The notes beneath the pieces are model-generated. The model saw only the letters and a list, made by a program, of their open reading frames with translations, was not told where the DNA came from and ran no database searches. From Rhodospirillum sp. (GTDB lineage Bacteria > Pseudomonadota > Alphaproteobacteria > Rhodospirillales > Rhodospirillaceae): a DNA stretch of 64,000 nt. The position numbers and the translations under genes were made by a program. Shown piece by piece: positions 11,828 through 22,316 of this stretch; within the stretch, counting starts at the first letter, position 1; each line of letters opens with the position of its first letter. The stretch spans positions 62,001 to 126,000 of the forward strand of contig JAIOYK010000006.1 of assembly GCA_021741145.1 (NCBI GenBank), written 5' to 3'.

Positions 11828-12361
11828 ATGGCCAAGAAACCAGAAATCAAAAAGCAGAAGGACGCGGGCCTGGGCTTAGGCGCCAAGTTGATCCTGCTTA
11901 TTGTCCTCGCCGTCATGGCGCTGTTCATCATTCCCACGGTTATCCTGCTATGCGTCGCCATGCTGCCGACCTTCGTGGCGGCGATCACCGACCGCTCCAT
12001 CAGCCGGATGAGCTGGCTCTGCGTGGGTGGTTTGAACTTCTCGGGCACGGTGCCCTTCATCGCCGACCTCTGGATCCGGGGCGGCCACATGGATGCCGCC
12101 CTGTCCTTGGTCACCGATGTCTTCACCATCATGCTGATCTACGGGGCCGCGGGCGTGGGTTGGCTGCTCTATATCTCCGTCCCCCAATTGCTGGGCGCCT
12201 TCATGGCCATGACCGCGACTCACCGGATCGCGACGCTGAAGGCCCAGCAGGAAAAGCTGGGGGACGATTGGGGTCCGGAAGTCCGCGAAGGGGCCGAGGA
12301 GGCGGTGGCCGAATTCATGCGCCGCGGTCGGGTCTCGGATTTCAACACACCGTCGGGATGA
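11828..12361 (+). CDS. Conserved-type small membrane protein, partner of the kinase-like gene
   Basis: 177 aa, about three hydrophobic helices, charged N- and C-termini; starts 4 bp after the kinase-like gene stop. Confidence 0.75.
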   Translation: MAKKPEIKKQKDAGLGLGAKLILLIVLAVMALFIIPTVILLCVAMLPTFVAAITDRSISRMSWLCVGGLNFSGTVPFIADLWIRGGHMDAALSLVTDVFTIMLIYGAAGVGWLLYISVPQLLGAFMAMTATHRIATLKAQQEKLGDDWGPEVREGAEEAVAEFMRRGRVSDFNTPSG

Positions 12362-12475
12362 CCCCAGGTTCCACCGAGGCCACATTCTGGCCAAGGTCAC
12401 TCCCTAAAAATCAAGAATGACCCCAATTCAGGCACGCCCCCATTCCCCGCCCAAAGACCCCAGGGAGCCCTCTTC

Positions 12476-14572
12476 ATGAAGACCATCCTTTCCCCTTCCA
12501 TGGCCTTGGCCCTGGTCGGCGTCGCCCTGCCGGTGTTGGCTCCGCCAGTGGCGGCCCAGGAACCGGGTCCGACTCTGCGACGGATCCTCCTGTCCACCGG
12601 CGGCGTGGGACAGTTCGAATACACCGTCACGGTGGATGGAACGGCGACGGTCACTCTGCCGACCCGCCTGGACCAGGTGAACGACCTCCTGAAAAGCCTG
12701 ACGGTCAACGACCCCAAGGGCACCGCCGTCTCCGCCCGATTGGCCGTGCGCGATCCCCTGCCCGCCCTGTTCCGCGATATGCCCTTCCCGCCCGAGGCCC
12801 TGGAGTCCCCCGAGGCCCTGTTCAGCGCCCTGAGAGGGGAAGAAATCACCGTCTCCGGTCCCAAGGCCATGGCCGGACATATCGTCTCGGTCAATCGGAT
12901 CACCGAAACCACCCCGGACGGCGCCGAGATCGACCGCCATCGGGTTGGCCTGATGACCGACAAGGGCCTGCGGCAATTCATCCTGGAAGACGCAGACACC
13001 ATCGCCCTGACCGACCCGGACATGCGCCAAGATGTCACCGATGCCCTGGCGGCCCTGGCCGACCACCGACGGGAGGACAGCCGGGAGGTGGAGATCACCC
13101 TGCAGGGGAAGGGCACCCGACAGGTTACCCTGGCCCATGTGGCCGAGGTTCCCCTATGGAAGGCGACCTACCGCCTGACCCTGCCCGCCCCCGGGCAGGA
13201 AGATGCCTCGGGCGACGGAGAGTCCGCCTCCCCCAAAAGCCGCCTGACCGGCTGGGCGGTGCTGGAAAACCTGAGCGGCGTTGACTGGAAGACTGTCGAA
13301 CTGGGCGTGGTCTCGGGCACCGCGGCGACCTTCTCCCAGGACCTCTACAGCCCGTATTACGTGGCTCGACAGCAGGTCCCCGTGGAAGTCCGCGACCGCT
13401 CCCTGCCTTCCCCCGATGGGGGCACTCTACCCGAGGGCCGGACCAGCATGGAGGGAGGCGCCATGGAGGACGCCGCCCTGGCACCGCCCCTGTCCCTGGA
13501 CGCCCGGCCCGAGGCGATGATGGCCCTGTCCAAGGCCGCCCCCTCTCCCCGGGCATCCTTCGCCTCCCAAGCCCCCATGGACGCCGCGGACGCCACCCAG
13601 GTGACCGCCCAGGTGGTGTTCACCCTGCCCCAGAAGGTCACCCTTGACACGGGCCAGACCCTGCTGATCCCCCTGACCGACACGGCCATCCCCGTGCAAC
13701 GGGTGGCCCATTATCAGGCCCAAGGATCCGGCCTTCATCCGTGGGCGGCGGCCCGATTGACCAACACGGGCGCGGTGGCCCTTCCCCCCGGCGCGGTCAG
13801 TGTCACCCAGGACACCGTCGATGGGCTCGCCTACCTGGGCGACACCCGCCTGACCACCCTGCCCCCGGGGGGTGAGCGTCTGCTGTCCTTCGCCGTCGAC
13901 CAAGACATCACCGTCCACCAGGACCGGTCCGAGGACCAGCGCCTGTCGGGGCTCACCGCGGCCAAGGGCATCGTCACCCTGCGTCAGGTGGCGCGCTCCG
14001 AAACCGTCTATCGGGTGGAAAATACCGGGCCGGAGGACCGGACTCTCGTCCTCGACCACCCCAAGCGACCCGGTTGGGACCTGAAGGCACCACCGGATTT
14101 CGCGTCCCTGGGTGAAACACCCGACGCCCACCGGCTGCGCTTCGTCGTGCCCGCGGGCGGGTCCATCACCCTGCCTCTGACCCAGGAACGGACCCTGGAT
14201 GAGCGCTATGGCGGGGGAGACCTGAGCGAATCCCTCTTGGCCTCCCTGACGGCGACGGGCGGACTGACGGACAAGGAAAAGCAGGCCGTCGCCCAAATGG
14301 CCCAATTGACCGCCCGGGCCGGAGAATACAATCGCCGCGCCCAAACCCTGGATCGGGATCTGACCCAGGTGGAACAGGACCAGGGACGCCTGCGGGAAAA
14401 TCTGAAGAGCGTACCGGAGGACAGCGACCTGCACGCCCGCTTCATGGAACGCCTGGGACAGTTGGAGGACCGCCTGACCGCCCTGCGTGACCAACGGGCG
14501 GAAGCGGAAAAGGAAGCCGAGTCCGCCAGGGCGGATCTGGCGAATTACGTCGCCGGATTAACCCTCCCGTGA
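12476..14572 (+). CDS. DUF4139-type exported protein
   Basis: Signal peptide ending 'PPVAAQ'; 'GVGQFEYTVTVDGTATVTLPTRLDQVNDLLKSLTVNDPKG', 'WKATYRLTLP..LTGWAVLENLSGVDWKTVELGVVSG' as in DUF4139 proteins; C-terminal coiled coil. Confidence 0.82.
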   Translation: MKTILSPSMALALVGVALPVLAPPVAAQEPGPTLRRILLSTGGVGQFEYTVTVDGTATVTLPTRLDQVNDLLKSLTVNDPKGTAVSARLAVRDPLPALFRDMPFPPEALESPEALFSALRGEEITVSGPKAMAGHIVSVNRITETTPDGAEIDRHRVGLMTDKGLRQFILEDADTIALTDPDMRQDVTDALAALADHRREDSREVEITLQGKGTRQVTLAHVAEVPLWKATYRLTLPAPGQEDASGDGESASPKSRLTGWAVLENLSGVDWKTVELGVVSGTAATFSQDLYSPYYVARQQVPVEVRDRSLPSPDGGTLPEGRTSMEGGAMEDAALAPPLSLDARPEAMMALSKAAPSPRASFASQAPMDAADATQVTAQVVFTLPQKVTLDTGQTLLIPLTDTAIPVQRVAHYQAQGSGLHPWAAARLTNTGAVALPPGAVSVTQDTVDGLAYLGDTRLTTLPPGGERLLSFAVDQDITVHQDRSEDQRLSGLTAAKGIVTLRQVARSETVYRVENTGPEDRTLVLDHPKRPGWDLKAPPDFASLGETPDAHRLRFVVPAGGSITLPLTQERTLDERYGGGDLSESLLASLTATGGLTDKEKQAVAQMAQLTARAGEYNRRAQTLDRDLTQVEQDQGRLRENLKSVPEDSDLHARFMERLGQLEDRLTALRDQRAEAEKEAESARADLANYVAGLTLP

Positions 14573-14754
14573 GCCCCCGTCCGGAGGAGCCCCGGAACGC
14601 CCCGCGCGAGGACGCCGGGACCGGTTCCCTGGACAACCGGGACACCCGCTTCCGCAAGGGCCTAGAGGGCGCGAGCGGAGGACCTGGCTTGGCCGTGTGG
14701 GGGCTATTCGCCCTCGCCGCCTTGGTCGGCCTGTCCTTGTTCTTTGACTTTTGA
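14569..14754 (+). CDS. 61-aa single-TM protein
   Basis: GTG start overlaps the upstream TGA (GTGA); TM 'LAVWGLFALAALVGLSLFF'. Confidence 0.5.
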   Translation: MSPRPEEPRNAPREDAGTGSLDNRDTRFRKGLEGASGGPGLAVWGLFALAALVGLSLFFDF

Positions 14755-14790
14755 CGTTCTTTGACTTTTGACGTTCTTTGACTTTTGACG
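14740..14790. repeat. 17-bp tandem repeat, three perfect copies
   Basis: ttctttgacttttgacg at 14740-14756, 14757-14773, 14774-14790; first copy contains the stop codon of the 61-aa ORF. Confidence 0.97.
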
Positions 14791-15470
14791 CCTTGCGTCC
14801 CCCTCGGCGAGGAATTCCGCGTCCATATCCACCTTCAGGATCAGGGCTCCCCCCTCGATCCAGGTGATGGCGTCGTGGCGAGATCAGGTCGCCCCCAGGG
14901 GGGGACAAGTATCAGGTCCGCCCATGGGGCGAGACCACGGAGACGTCATACACCGGTGACAGCCGCGAGACCGCGCGCTCCCTCGGGTCCTCGACCCTGG
15001 CGGGGCGGGGCGGGGCCAAAGTGAAAAGCAGCCTGGCCAGAACGGGAAAAAGGCGAGGGAGCGAAGGGAACGCGACTCACCCTTGAAAAAGCGCAGCGAA
15101 TGCGGGATCGAATGGGGCAGGAAGAACGTTTAATATGCACGTTTTCAGGGTTTCCCGGAACGAACATCATAGGGAACATTGAAGGCGGAGCATGGCCTTT
15201 GCTATCTTGTGGTGATACGCGTCGCGAAGACTCCCGCGAGGGACAGGCGCGGGGAAGCTGAGGGGCAAGTCAGGCAAGGGGGAAAGCCCGGCCTCGGACC
15301 CCGGGGGAAATGAGAAAAGAGAGACCCTTTTCCGCAGGATTTCGCGCGCTTGGCGACCACGGGATCCACCCAACCTGGATCTGGACCCACCTTTCGGTCC
15401 ACTCCGGGGAGGCGATCCGACCACGCCGGGCTGACCTCGAAAAAGCATGACCGCAAGGCAAAAACAGGCA

Positions 15471-17558
15471 ATGACCGAAGACACCCTATCGCTTGCCGCC
15501 GATTTCCCGGCCCTGTCCCACGACGAATGGACCGTTCTCGTGGACAAGGCCCTGAAGGGGGCCTCGTTTGAAAAGAAGATGGTCACGAAGACCCACGAGG
15601 GCTTCTCCATCCAACCACTCTACACCCGCCAGGATTGGCCGACGGACGGTGATCCCTCCGGCTTCCCCGGCGGCGCGCCCTTCACCCGGGGCGCCACGGC
15701 CAACGGGCCCCTCCCCAGCGGCTGGGACATCCGCCAAGAGCACGCCCACCCCGATCCCACCGCCGCCAACAAGCAGATCCTCACCGACCTCGAGAAGGGC
15801 GCCAACAGCATCACCCTGCGTCTGGATATGGCCGGACGGGTTGGCCTGGACGGGGACTCCGAGGCCGCGGCCGAGATCGCCGGATGGGACGGCGTCATGG
15901 TTTCCTCCGTCGAGGACCTGGACACGGCCCTTTCCGGGGTCGTCCTCGACGGCGCGGTGGTCTCCCTTGACGCGGGCGCCGGGTTCGAGGCCGCCGCGGC
16001 CCTGATGGTCGCCCTGTGGAAAAAGCGCGGCGTGGACCCCTCCAAGGCCATGGTCGCCTTCGACGCCGACCCCCTGGGCACGCTGGCCACCATCGGCGCC
16101 CTGCCCATGTCCACGGCGCGCGCCCTGGAGCGCCTGGGCGCGCTGGCCGTCCTGACCGGAGCGACCTACCCCAAGGCCACCGCGGTGAAGGTGGATGGCG
16201 CCCCCTACCACGACGCGGGCGCCAATGAATCCCAGACCCTGGCCGCCGCCCTGGCCACCGGTGTCGCCTACCTGCGGACCATGGAGGCCGCCGGGATGGA
16301 CCTGGGGTCCGCCGCCCGGCAGATCGTCTTCTCCCTGCCCCTGGACAGCGACTTCTTCATGGGAATCGCCAAGTTGCGCGCCGCCCGCCAGCTCTGGGGC
16401 CGGATCCTGGAGGCCTGTGGGGTCGACGAGGCCGACCGGGCCATGCGGCTGCGCGCCACCACCGCCCGACGGATCCTCACCCGCCGGGATCCCTGGGTGA
16501 ACATGCTGCGGACCACGGTGACCTGTTTCGCCGGAGCCGTGGGCGGGGCGGACAGCGTGTCCGTCGCCCCCTTCGACGCGGCCTTGGGCGTGTCCACGGA
16601 CTTCGCCCGCCGCATCGCCCGCAACGTCCAGATCGTCCTGATGGAGGAGAGCAACCTGGGCCGGGTCATCGACCCCGCGGGCGGCTCGTGGTACGTGGAA
16701 ACCCTCACCGACCGACTGGCCCGGGAAGCCTGGAGCGAGTTCCAGCGCATCGAGGAGGAGGACGGGATCGTCGCCGCCCTGGAGAGTGGCTCCCTCGCGG
16801 CCCGAATCGCCGAGACCTGGGAGTCCCGCCGCGCCGCCATTGGCAAGCGCAAGGATCCCCTCACCGGTGTGTCCGAGTTCCCAAACCTGGGCGAGGCTTT
16901 GGTGGAAACCCTGCCCGTCGACCGGGATGCCCTGGTCAAGGCCGCCACCGGGCGGCTCGCCACCAGCCGCGCGTCGGCCAAGGGAGTGGTCGACTTCGCC
17001 ACCGCGGTGGACGCGGCGGGTAGGGGCGCGACCCTTGGGGGGCTGACAACGGCCCTGTCCGATGGGGTGGCCGCCCAGGTCACCGTCCTCGCGGCCCACG
17101 ATCTGGCGGAGGATTTCGAGGCCCTGCGCGACGCCTCGGACCTTTGGAAGGAAAAGCGGGGCCAGCGGCCATCAATTTTCCTGGCCAACCTGGGTCCCGT
17201 GGCCCAATACACCGCACGGGCGACCTTCGCCAAGAACCTGTTCGAGGCCGGTGGCGTCGAGGGGCTTCCCGGCGCCGGCGCCATCTCCGCCGAGGACTGC
17301 GCCGCGGCGTTCAAGGACAGCGGCGCCACCGTGGCGGTGATCTGTTCCTCGGACGGGCTCTATGCCGAAATGGCGGAATCCGTCGCCCAGGCGCTGAAGG
17401 CCGCGGGCGCGACCAAGCTCTATCAGGCCGGTGCGCCGGGCGAGGCCAAGAACGCCCTGACCGCCGCGGGCGTCGACGCCTTCATCCATGTTGGCTGCGA
17501 CGTACTTGGCACCCTGACCGACCTGCATGCCCACCTGGGCCTTACGGTGGAAGGATAA
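15471..17558 (+). CDS. mutA: Methylmalonyl-CoA mutase small subunit
   Basis: Mutase fold 'GIAKLRAARQLWGRILEACGV', 'NMLRTTVTCFAGAVGGADSVSVAPFDAALG', 'NVQIVLMEESNLGRVIDPAGGSWYVE'; paired with mutB. Confidence 0.93.
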   Translation: MTEDTLSLAADFPALSHDEWTVLVDKALKGASFEKKMVTKTHEGFSIQPLYTRQDWPTDGDPSGFPGGAPFTRGATANGPLPSGWDIRQEHAHPDPTAANKQILTDLEKGANSITLRLDMAGRVGLDGDSEAAAEIAGWDGVMVSSVEDLDTALSGVVLDGAVVSLDAGAGFEAAAALMVALWKKRGVDPSKAMVAFDADPLGTLATIGALPMSTARALERLGALAVLTGATYPKATAVKVDGAPYHDAGANESQTLAAALATGVAYLRTMEAAGMDLGSAARQIVFSLPLDSDFFMGIAKLRAARQLWGRILEACGVDEADRAMRLRATTARRILTRRDPWVNMLRTTVTCFAGAVGGADSVSVAPFDAALGVSTDFARRIARNVQIVLMEESNLGRVIDPAGGSWYVETLTDRLAREAWSEFQRIEEEDGIVAALESGSLAARIAETWESRRAAIGKRKDPLTGVSEFPNLGEALVETLPVDRDALVKAATGRLATSRASAKGVVDFATAVDAAGRGATLGGLTTALSDGVAAQVTVLAAHDLAEDFEALRDASDLWKEKRGQRPSIFLANLGPVAQYTARATFAKNLFEAGGVEGLPGAGAISAEDCAAAFKDSGATVAVICSSDGLYAEMAESVAQALKAAGATKLYQAGAPGEAKNALTAAGVDAFIHVGCDVLGTLTDLHAHLGLTVEG

Positions 17559-17564
17559 GATCCG

Positions 17565-19763
17565 ATGACCGGCATTCCTGATTTTACCAAGATCGACCTG
17601 AACGGCCACGCCCCCACCGGAACCGCCAAGGCCTGGAGCGCGAAATTCACCGAGGCCACCGGCAAGGAGCCAAAGGCGCTGGCCTGGGAGACCCCGGAGC
17701 ATATTTCCGTCAAGCCCCTCTACAAGGCCTCCGACCTAAGTGGGCTGGACTTCCTCGATACCTATCCGGGCGCCGCGCCCTTCCTGCGCGGTCCCTATTC
17801 GACCATGTACGTGAACCAGCCCTGGACCATCCGTCAGTACGCCGGGTTCTCCACGGCCACGGAATCCAATGCCTTCTACCGCCGCAATCTCGCCGCCGGT
17901 CAGAAGGGCCTGTCCGTGGCCTTCGACCTGGCCACCCACCGGGGCTATGATTCCGATCACCCGCGGGTGGCGGGCGACGTGGGCATGGCGGGCGTGGCCA
18001 TCGACAGCATCTACGACATGCGCACCCTGTTCGGCGGCATCCCGCTGGACAAGATGAGCGTGTCCATGACCATGAACGGCGCGGTCCTGCCGGTCTTGGC
18101 GCTTTACATCCTCGCCGCCGAGGAACAGGGCGTCTCGCCGGAGAAGCTGTCGGGCACCATCCAGAACGACATCCTCAAGGAATTCATGGTACGGAACACC
18201 TATATTTATCCGCCCACGCCGTCCATGCGGATCATCTCCGACATCTTTTCCTTCACCGCCGCCAATATGCCCAAGTACAACTCCATTTCCATTTCCGGCT
18301 ATCACATGCAGGAGGCGGGAGCGACCGCGGACCTGGAGTTGGCCTATACCCTCGCCGACGGCGTGGAATACGCCCGGGCGGGCATGGCCGCGGGACTGGA
18401 CATCGATGCCTTCGCCCCCCGCCTGTCCTTCTTCTGGGCCATCGGCATGAACTTCTACATGGAAGTGGCCAAGATGCGGGCGGCCCGGCTTCTCTGGGCC
18501 AAGCTGATCAAGCGGTTCGACGCCAAGAACCCCAAGTCCCTGTCGTTGCGCACCCACAGCCAGACCTCTGGCTGGTCGCTGACCGCTCAAGATGTCTTCA
18601 ACAACGTCACCCGGACCTGCGTGGAGGCCATGGCCGCCACGCAGGGCCACACCCAGTCCCTGCACACCAACGCCCTGGACGAGGCCATCGCCCTGCCGAC
18701 GGACTTCTCCGCGCGTATCGCCCGGAACACCCAGTTGTTCATCCAGCAGGAGGCCAACACCAACCGGGTCATCGACCCCTGGGGCGGCAGCTATTACGTG
18801 GAGCGCCTGACCCACGACTTGGCCGCCCGCGCCTGGACCCATATCCAGGAGGTCGAGGAAACCGGCGGCATGGCCAAGGCCATCGAGGCCGGTATCCCCA
18901 AGATGCGCATCGAGGAGGCCGCGGCCCGCACCCAGGCCCGCATCGACAGCGGTCGCCAGACCGTCCTCGGCGTCAACAAGCACAAGGTGGAGACGGACCA
19001 AGCCTTCGAGGTGCTGAAGGTCGAGAACGCCCAGGTACGGCGCCAGCAGATCGAACAGCTCGAGAAGCTGCGCGCCGAGCGGGACCCGACCAAGGTGGAG
19101 GCGGCGCTCTCCGCCCTGACCAAATCCGCGGAAACCGGCGAGGGCAATCTGCTCGCGCTCGCCGTCGACGCGGGCCGCGAGAAGGCCACCGTGGGCGAAA
19201 TCTCCTTGGCCCTGGAAAAGGTCTATGGACGCCACAAGGCGGAAATCCGCGGCATCTCCGGCGTCTATGTCAGCGAGGTGGGAGAGATGACCGATAAAGT
19301 GGACGCGCTCCACAAGATGGTGGAGGAATTCGAGGTCAACGACGGCCGTCGGCCGCGGATCCTGATCGCCAAGATGGGCCAGGACGGCCACGACCGCGGC
19401 CAGAAAGTGATCGCCACGGCCTTCGCCGACTTGGGCTTCGATGTGGACATCGGCTCCCTATTCCAGACGCCCGCGGAAAGCGCCCGTCAGGCGGTGGAGA
19501 ACGACGTGCATATCGTCGGTGCCTCCTCCCTGGCCGCCGGTCACCTGACCCTGGTGCCCGAACTGCGCCAGGAACTGGCCAAGCAGGGCCGGGAGGACAT
19601 CATGGTCGTTGTCGGCGGCGTCATCCCGCCCGATGACTTCGATGCCCTGTACAAGGCGGGGGCCGCGGCCATCTTCCCGCCGGGCACCAATATCGCCGAG
19701 GCGGCCCTCGACCTGCTCGCCAAGCTCAATGAGAAGCTGGGCTACACCTCGAAAGCGGCTTGA
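17565..19763 (+). CDS. mutB: Methylmalonyl-CoA mutase large subunit
   Basis: '[42 protein letters not shown]'; B12-binding '[34 protein letters not shown]'. Confidence 0.98.
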   Translation: MTGIPDFTKIDLNGHAPTGTAKAWSAKFTEATGKEPKALAWETPEHISVKPLYKASDLSGLDFLDTYPGAAPFLRGPYSTMYVNQPWTIRQYAGFSTATESNAFYRRNLAAGQKGLSVAFDLATHRGYDSDHPRVAGDVGMAGVAIDSIYDMRTLFGGIPLDKMSVSMTMNGAVLPVLALYILAAEEQGVSPEKLSGTIQNDILKEFMVRNTYIYPPTPSMRIISDIFSFTAANMPKYNSISISGYHMQEAGATADLELAYTLADGVEYARAGMAAGLDIDAFAPRLSFFWAIGMNFYMEVAKMRAARLLWAKLIKRFDAKNPKSLSLRTHSQTSGWSLTAQDVFNNVTRTCVEAMAATQGHTQSLHTNALDEAIALPTDFSARIARNTQLFIQQEANTNRVIDPWGGSYYVERLTHDLAARAWTHIQEVEETGGMAKAIEAGIPKMRIEEAAARTQARIDSGRQTVLGVNKHKVETDQAFEVLKVENAQVRRQQIEQLEKLRAERDPTKVEAALSALTKSAETGEGNLLALAVDAGREKATVGEISLALEKVYGRHKAEIRGISGVYVSEVGEMTDKVDALHKMVEEFEVNDGRRPRILIAKMGQDGHDRGQKVIATAFADLGFDVDIGSLFQTPAESARQAVENDVHIVGASSLAAGHLTLVPELRQELAKQGREDIMVVVGGVIPPDDFDALYKAGAAAIFPPGTNIAEAALDLLAKLNEKLGYTSKAA

Positions 19764-19817
19764 TCGGCCGCTTGCCGGATTCGTCCGCCATGTTCGGACG
19801 AATCCGGTTCCGCGTTT

Positions 19818-19911
19818 TCGTTGTTCCCGCGAAGGCGGGAATCCCGTTTCGAGGCCGGTGGCCCTTCTCCCAACCGTCGCCTGGATCCCCGCCTTCGCGG
19901 GGATGACGACG
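19818..19911. repeat. Inverted pair of REP-like palindromic units (ccccgcgaaggcgggg type)
   Basis: ttcccgcgaaggcgggaatcccg and, in opposite orientation, ggatccccgccttcgcggggatgacgac, separated by about 35 bp in the mutB-meaB gap. Confidence 0.85.
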
Positions 19912-19957
19912 TAAAAGGAAAACCACCGGTGTTCCAGTTCCAAGGTTTCCGTTCCCC

Positions 19958-20959
19958 ATGGCGCGTACGTCCCTGACCGTAGACGACTATGTCTCCGGCG
20001 TCCTTTCCGGCGACCGGGCCCGGCTCGGCCAGGCCATCACCCTGGTGGAAAGCCGCAATCCGGGCCACCAGCGCATGGCGCAAGAGGTCCTGATCAAGCT
20101 GCTGCCCCACGCGGGCAAAGCCCATCGGGTTGGCATTTCCGGCGTGCCCGGAGTGGGCAAATCGACCTTCATCGAGGCCATGGGCTGCCGGCTCTGCGAC
20201 CAGGGGCATAAGGTCGCCGTTCTCGCCGTGGATCCCTCCTCCTCGCGCACCGGCGGGTCGATCCTGGGGGACAAGACCCGCATGGAGGAACTCTGCCAAC
20301 GGGAGAACGCCTTCATCCGCCCCTCTCCCTCCGCCGGGCGCCTGGGGGGCGTGACCCGCGCCACCCGGGAAACCATGCTCGTCTGCGAAGCCGCGGGATT
20401 CGACGTGGTCCTGGTGGAGACCGTCGGCACCGGCCAGTCGGAAACCCTGGTGGCCGACATGGTGGACTTCTTCCTTGTGCTCATGTTGCCCGGGGCCGGG
20501 GATGAGCTTCAGGGCATCAAGAAGGGCATTCTTGAACTGGCCGACATGATCGCCGTGAACAAAAGCGACGGGACGAACCGGGACAAGGCGATCGCGGCCA
20601 TGCGCGAGTACAAGATCGCCCTCCATATTATGAAGCCCCCCCACCCCGATTGGACCCCTCCGGTGGTCCTCTGCTCTGGTCTGCGCGGTCAGGGCCTGGA
20701 CGAGCTGTGGTCCAAGGTGGAGGAGTATCGGGCGATCATGGGCGCCAACGGCTACCTCCAACGGCGCCGCCAAGCCCAGCAAGTGCAATGGATGTGGTCC
20801 ATGGTCGAGGACCGGCTGATGGACGCGGTGCGCGGGCATCCCGCGGTCAAGGAGGCCTTGCCGGAGCTCAAGTCTCGGGTCGCCGACGGCGGCATCACCG
20901 CCACGCTGGCGGCCTATCGCATCCTCGAAGCCTTTGGCGTGGACGCCGAGGGGCGCTAA
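19958..20959 (+). CDS. meaB: Methylmalonyl-CoA mutase-associated GTPase
   Basis: 'GISGVPGVGKSTFIEAMG', 'AVDPSSSRTGGSILGDKTRM', 'VETVGTGQSE', 'NKSDG'. Confidence 0.96.
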   Translation: MARTSLTVDDYVSGVLSGDRARLGQAITLVESRNPGHQRMAQEVLIKLLPHAGKAHRVGISGVPGVGKSTFIEAMGCRLCDQGHKVAVLAVDPSSSRTGGSILGDKTRMEELCQRENAFIRPSPSAGRLGGVTRATRETMLVCEAAGFDVVLVETVGTGQSETLVADMVDFFLVLMLPGAGDELQGIKKGILELADMIAVNKSDGTNRDKAIAAMREYKIALHIMKPPHPDWTPPVVLCSGLRGQGLDELWSKVEEYRAIMGANGYLQRRRQAQQVQWMWSMVEDRLMDAVRGHPAVKEALPELKSRVADGGITATLAAYRILEAFGVDAEGR

Positions 20960-20997
20960 GGTAAGGGGGATCATTTCACAAACCGGGAGCCCCCGCC

Positions 20998-21774
20998 TTG
21001 GCCATTCTGCCGCGCCTTGTCGCCCTCTACGAACGGGAGGGCTTTTCCATCTCCAGCGGCCTTGATGCCTCCCTGTCGGGGACCCGGCATTCCGAGTTCA
21101 CCTTTCTGTTCGACGACACCGACAGCCTGACCGGCGCCCTGGGCATCGCCCTGAAGGAAGTCTATTTCCTGGAGTGTCTGCTGGGTGGCGCCTATCGCCC
21201 GAAGCGGGTCTTCGGCGTCGGGTCCTCCTTCGGCTGGAGCAGCCTGGCCATGGCTCTGCTCCTGCCCGACAGCAAGCACGCCGTTCTGGAGCTGGGAGAC
21301 GAGGCCTTCACCAACGAATGGATCGGTCGGGTCAATACCATGGCCACGCGGGAGGGACTCCCCCTGACCGTCGTCCAGGGCGCTTCGCCGGTCGATACGG
21401 CGGCGACGGTGTGGGATCATCTGGATGGCGGCGTCGATCTGGCCTTCATCGACGGTCCCCACAACCCGGATCAGGTCAAGGCCGACGTGGCCGCGGTCCT
21501 GCCCTTCCTGACACCCCCCGGCGCCATCCTGCTGCACGACGTGATCGCCTTCAATCTGGTGGCGGCTGTCCGCGAGATCATCGCCGAGACGGGCCTGATG
21601 GGCCGCATGCTCCACGCCACGCCCTCGGGGCTGGCGGTCCTCCACGGCCCCGACTGGCCCGAGGAGGCCCGATTGGCTTGTCGGTGTTTCGGCGCCAACC
21701 GCTGGGCGCCGGTGATGCTCGACCATTTCCGGGACCAGCCCGCCGATTTCACTCTCGGGTCGGAGTTGCTGTAA
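20998..21774 (+). CDS. Class I SAM-dependent methyltransferase
   Basis: 'KRVFGVGSSFGWSSLAMAL', 'VDLAFIDGPHNPDQVKADVAAVLPFLTPPGAILLHDV'; TTG start. Confidence 0.75.
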   Translation: MAILPRLVALYEREGFSISSGLDASLSGTRHSEFTFLFDDTDSLTGALGIALKEVYFLECLLGGAYRPKRVFGVGSSFGWSSLAMALLLPDSKHAVLELGDEAFTNEWIGRVNTMATREGLPLTVVQGASPVDTAATVWDHLDGGVDLAFIDGPHNPDQVKADVAAVLPFLTPPGAILLHDVIAFNLVAAVREIIAETGLMGRMLHATPSGLAVLHGPDWPEEARLACRCFGANRWAPVMLDHFRDQPADFTLGSELL

Positions 21775-21791
21775 CCTGGAAGAGCCACCCG

Positions 21792-22316
21792 TCAGGGAGC
21801 GGGCGAGTCGGAAATGGCGTTCACGATAAAATCCGCCACGGCCTCGACGTCGTTCATATCCAGCCAATGGGCTGGGACCGCCTCGGGCCAGCCGGGGCCG
21901 TGGGTGACATTGCTCGCCACCGCCAGGATCGACGGATCGTCGGGGTACAGGGCCGCCTTGCCCGTGTCGGGCCGAAACACCTCGATCCGGGGAATCGGTT
22001 CGCGCTTAAAGCCTTCCACCAACACCAGATCCACCGGTTTGAGACGGGCCACCAGGGAAGCCAAATCCGGTTCGGGCTCGTTCTCGGCCCGGGAATGGGT
22101 GATGGCATAGCCGTTCACCGTGCTGAAGATGGTTTCATGGGCGCCCGCCACCCGGTGCCGGTCACTGTCCTTGCCCGGCGTGTCCAGCTCCGCCACATGA
22201 TGCCCGTGCTTAATGGTGGAGACGGAGAGACCACGCCCCTTCAAGACAGGAATCAATTGGACGAGCAGCGTGGTCTTGCCGCTGTTGCTTTTGCCAGTCA
22301 ACCCGAACAGAATCAT
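21792..22316 (-). CDS. mobB: Molybdopterin-guanine dinucleotide biosynthesis protein B
   Basis: 'GLTGKSNSGKTTLLVQLIPVLKGRGLSVSTIKHGHH', 'VLVEGFKREPIPRIEVFR'. Confidence 0.93.
   Translation of the reverse strand: MILFGLTGKSNSGKTTLLVQLIPVLKGRGLSVSTIKHGHHVAELDTPGKDSDRHRVAGAHETIFSTVNGYAITHSRAENEPEPDLASLVARLKPVDLVLVEGFKREPIPRIEVFRPDTGKAALYPDDPSILAVASNVTHGPGWPEAVPAHWLDMNDVEAVADFIVNAISDSPAP

Noticed and set aside
15180-15470. Possible cobalamin riboswitch upstream of B12-dependent mutA
   Set aside because: No convincing B12-box (GCCACTG-type core) could be found; only generic GC-rich sequence
15486-17099. 537-aa minus-strand ORF, and 17736-19391 (551 aa)
   Set aside because: Antisense shadows of mutA and mutB
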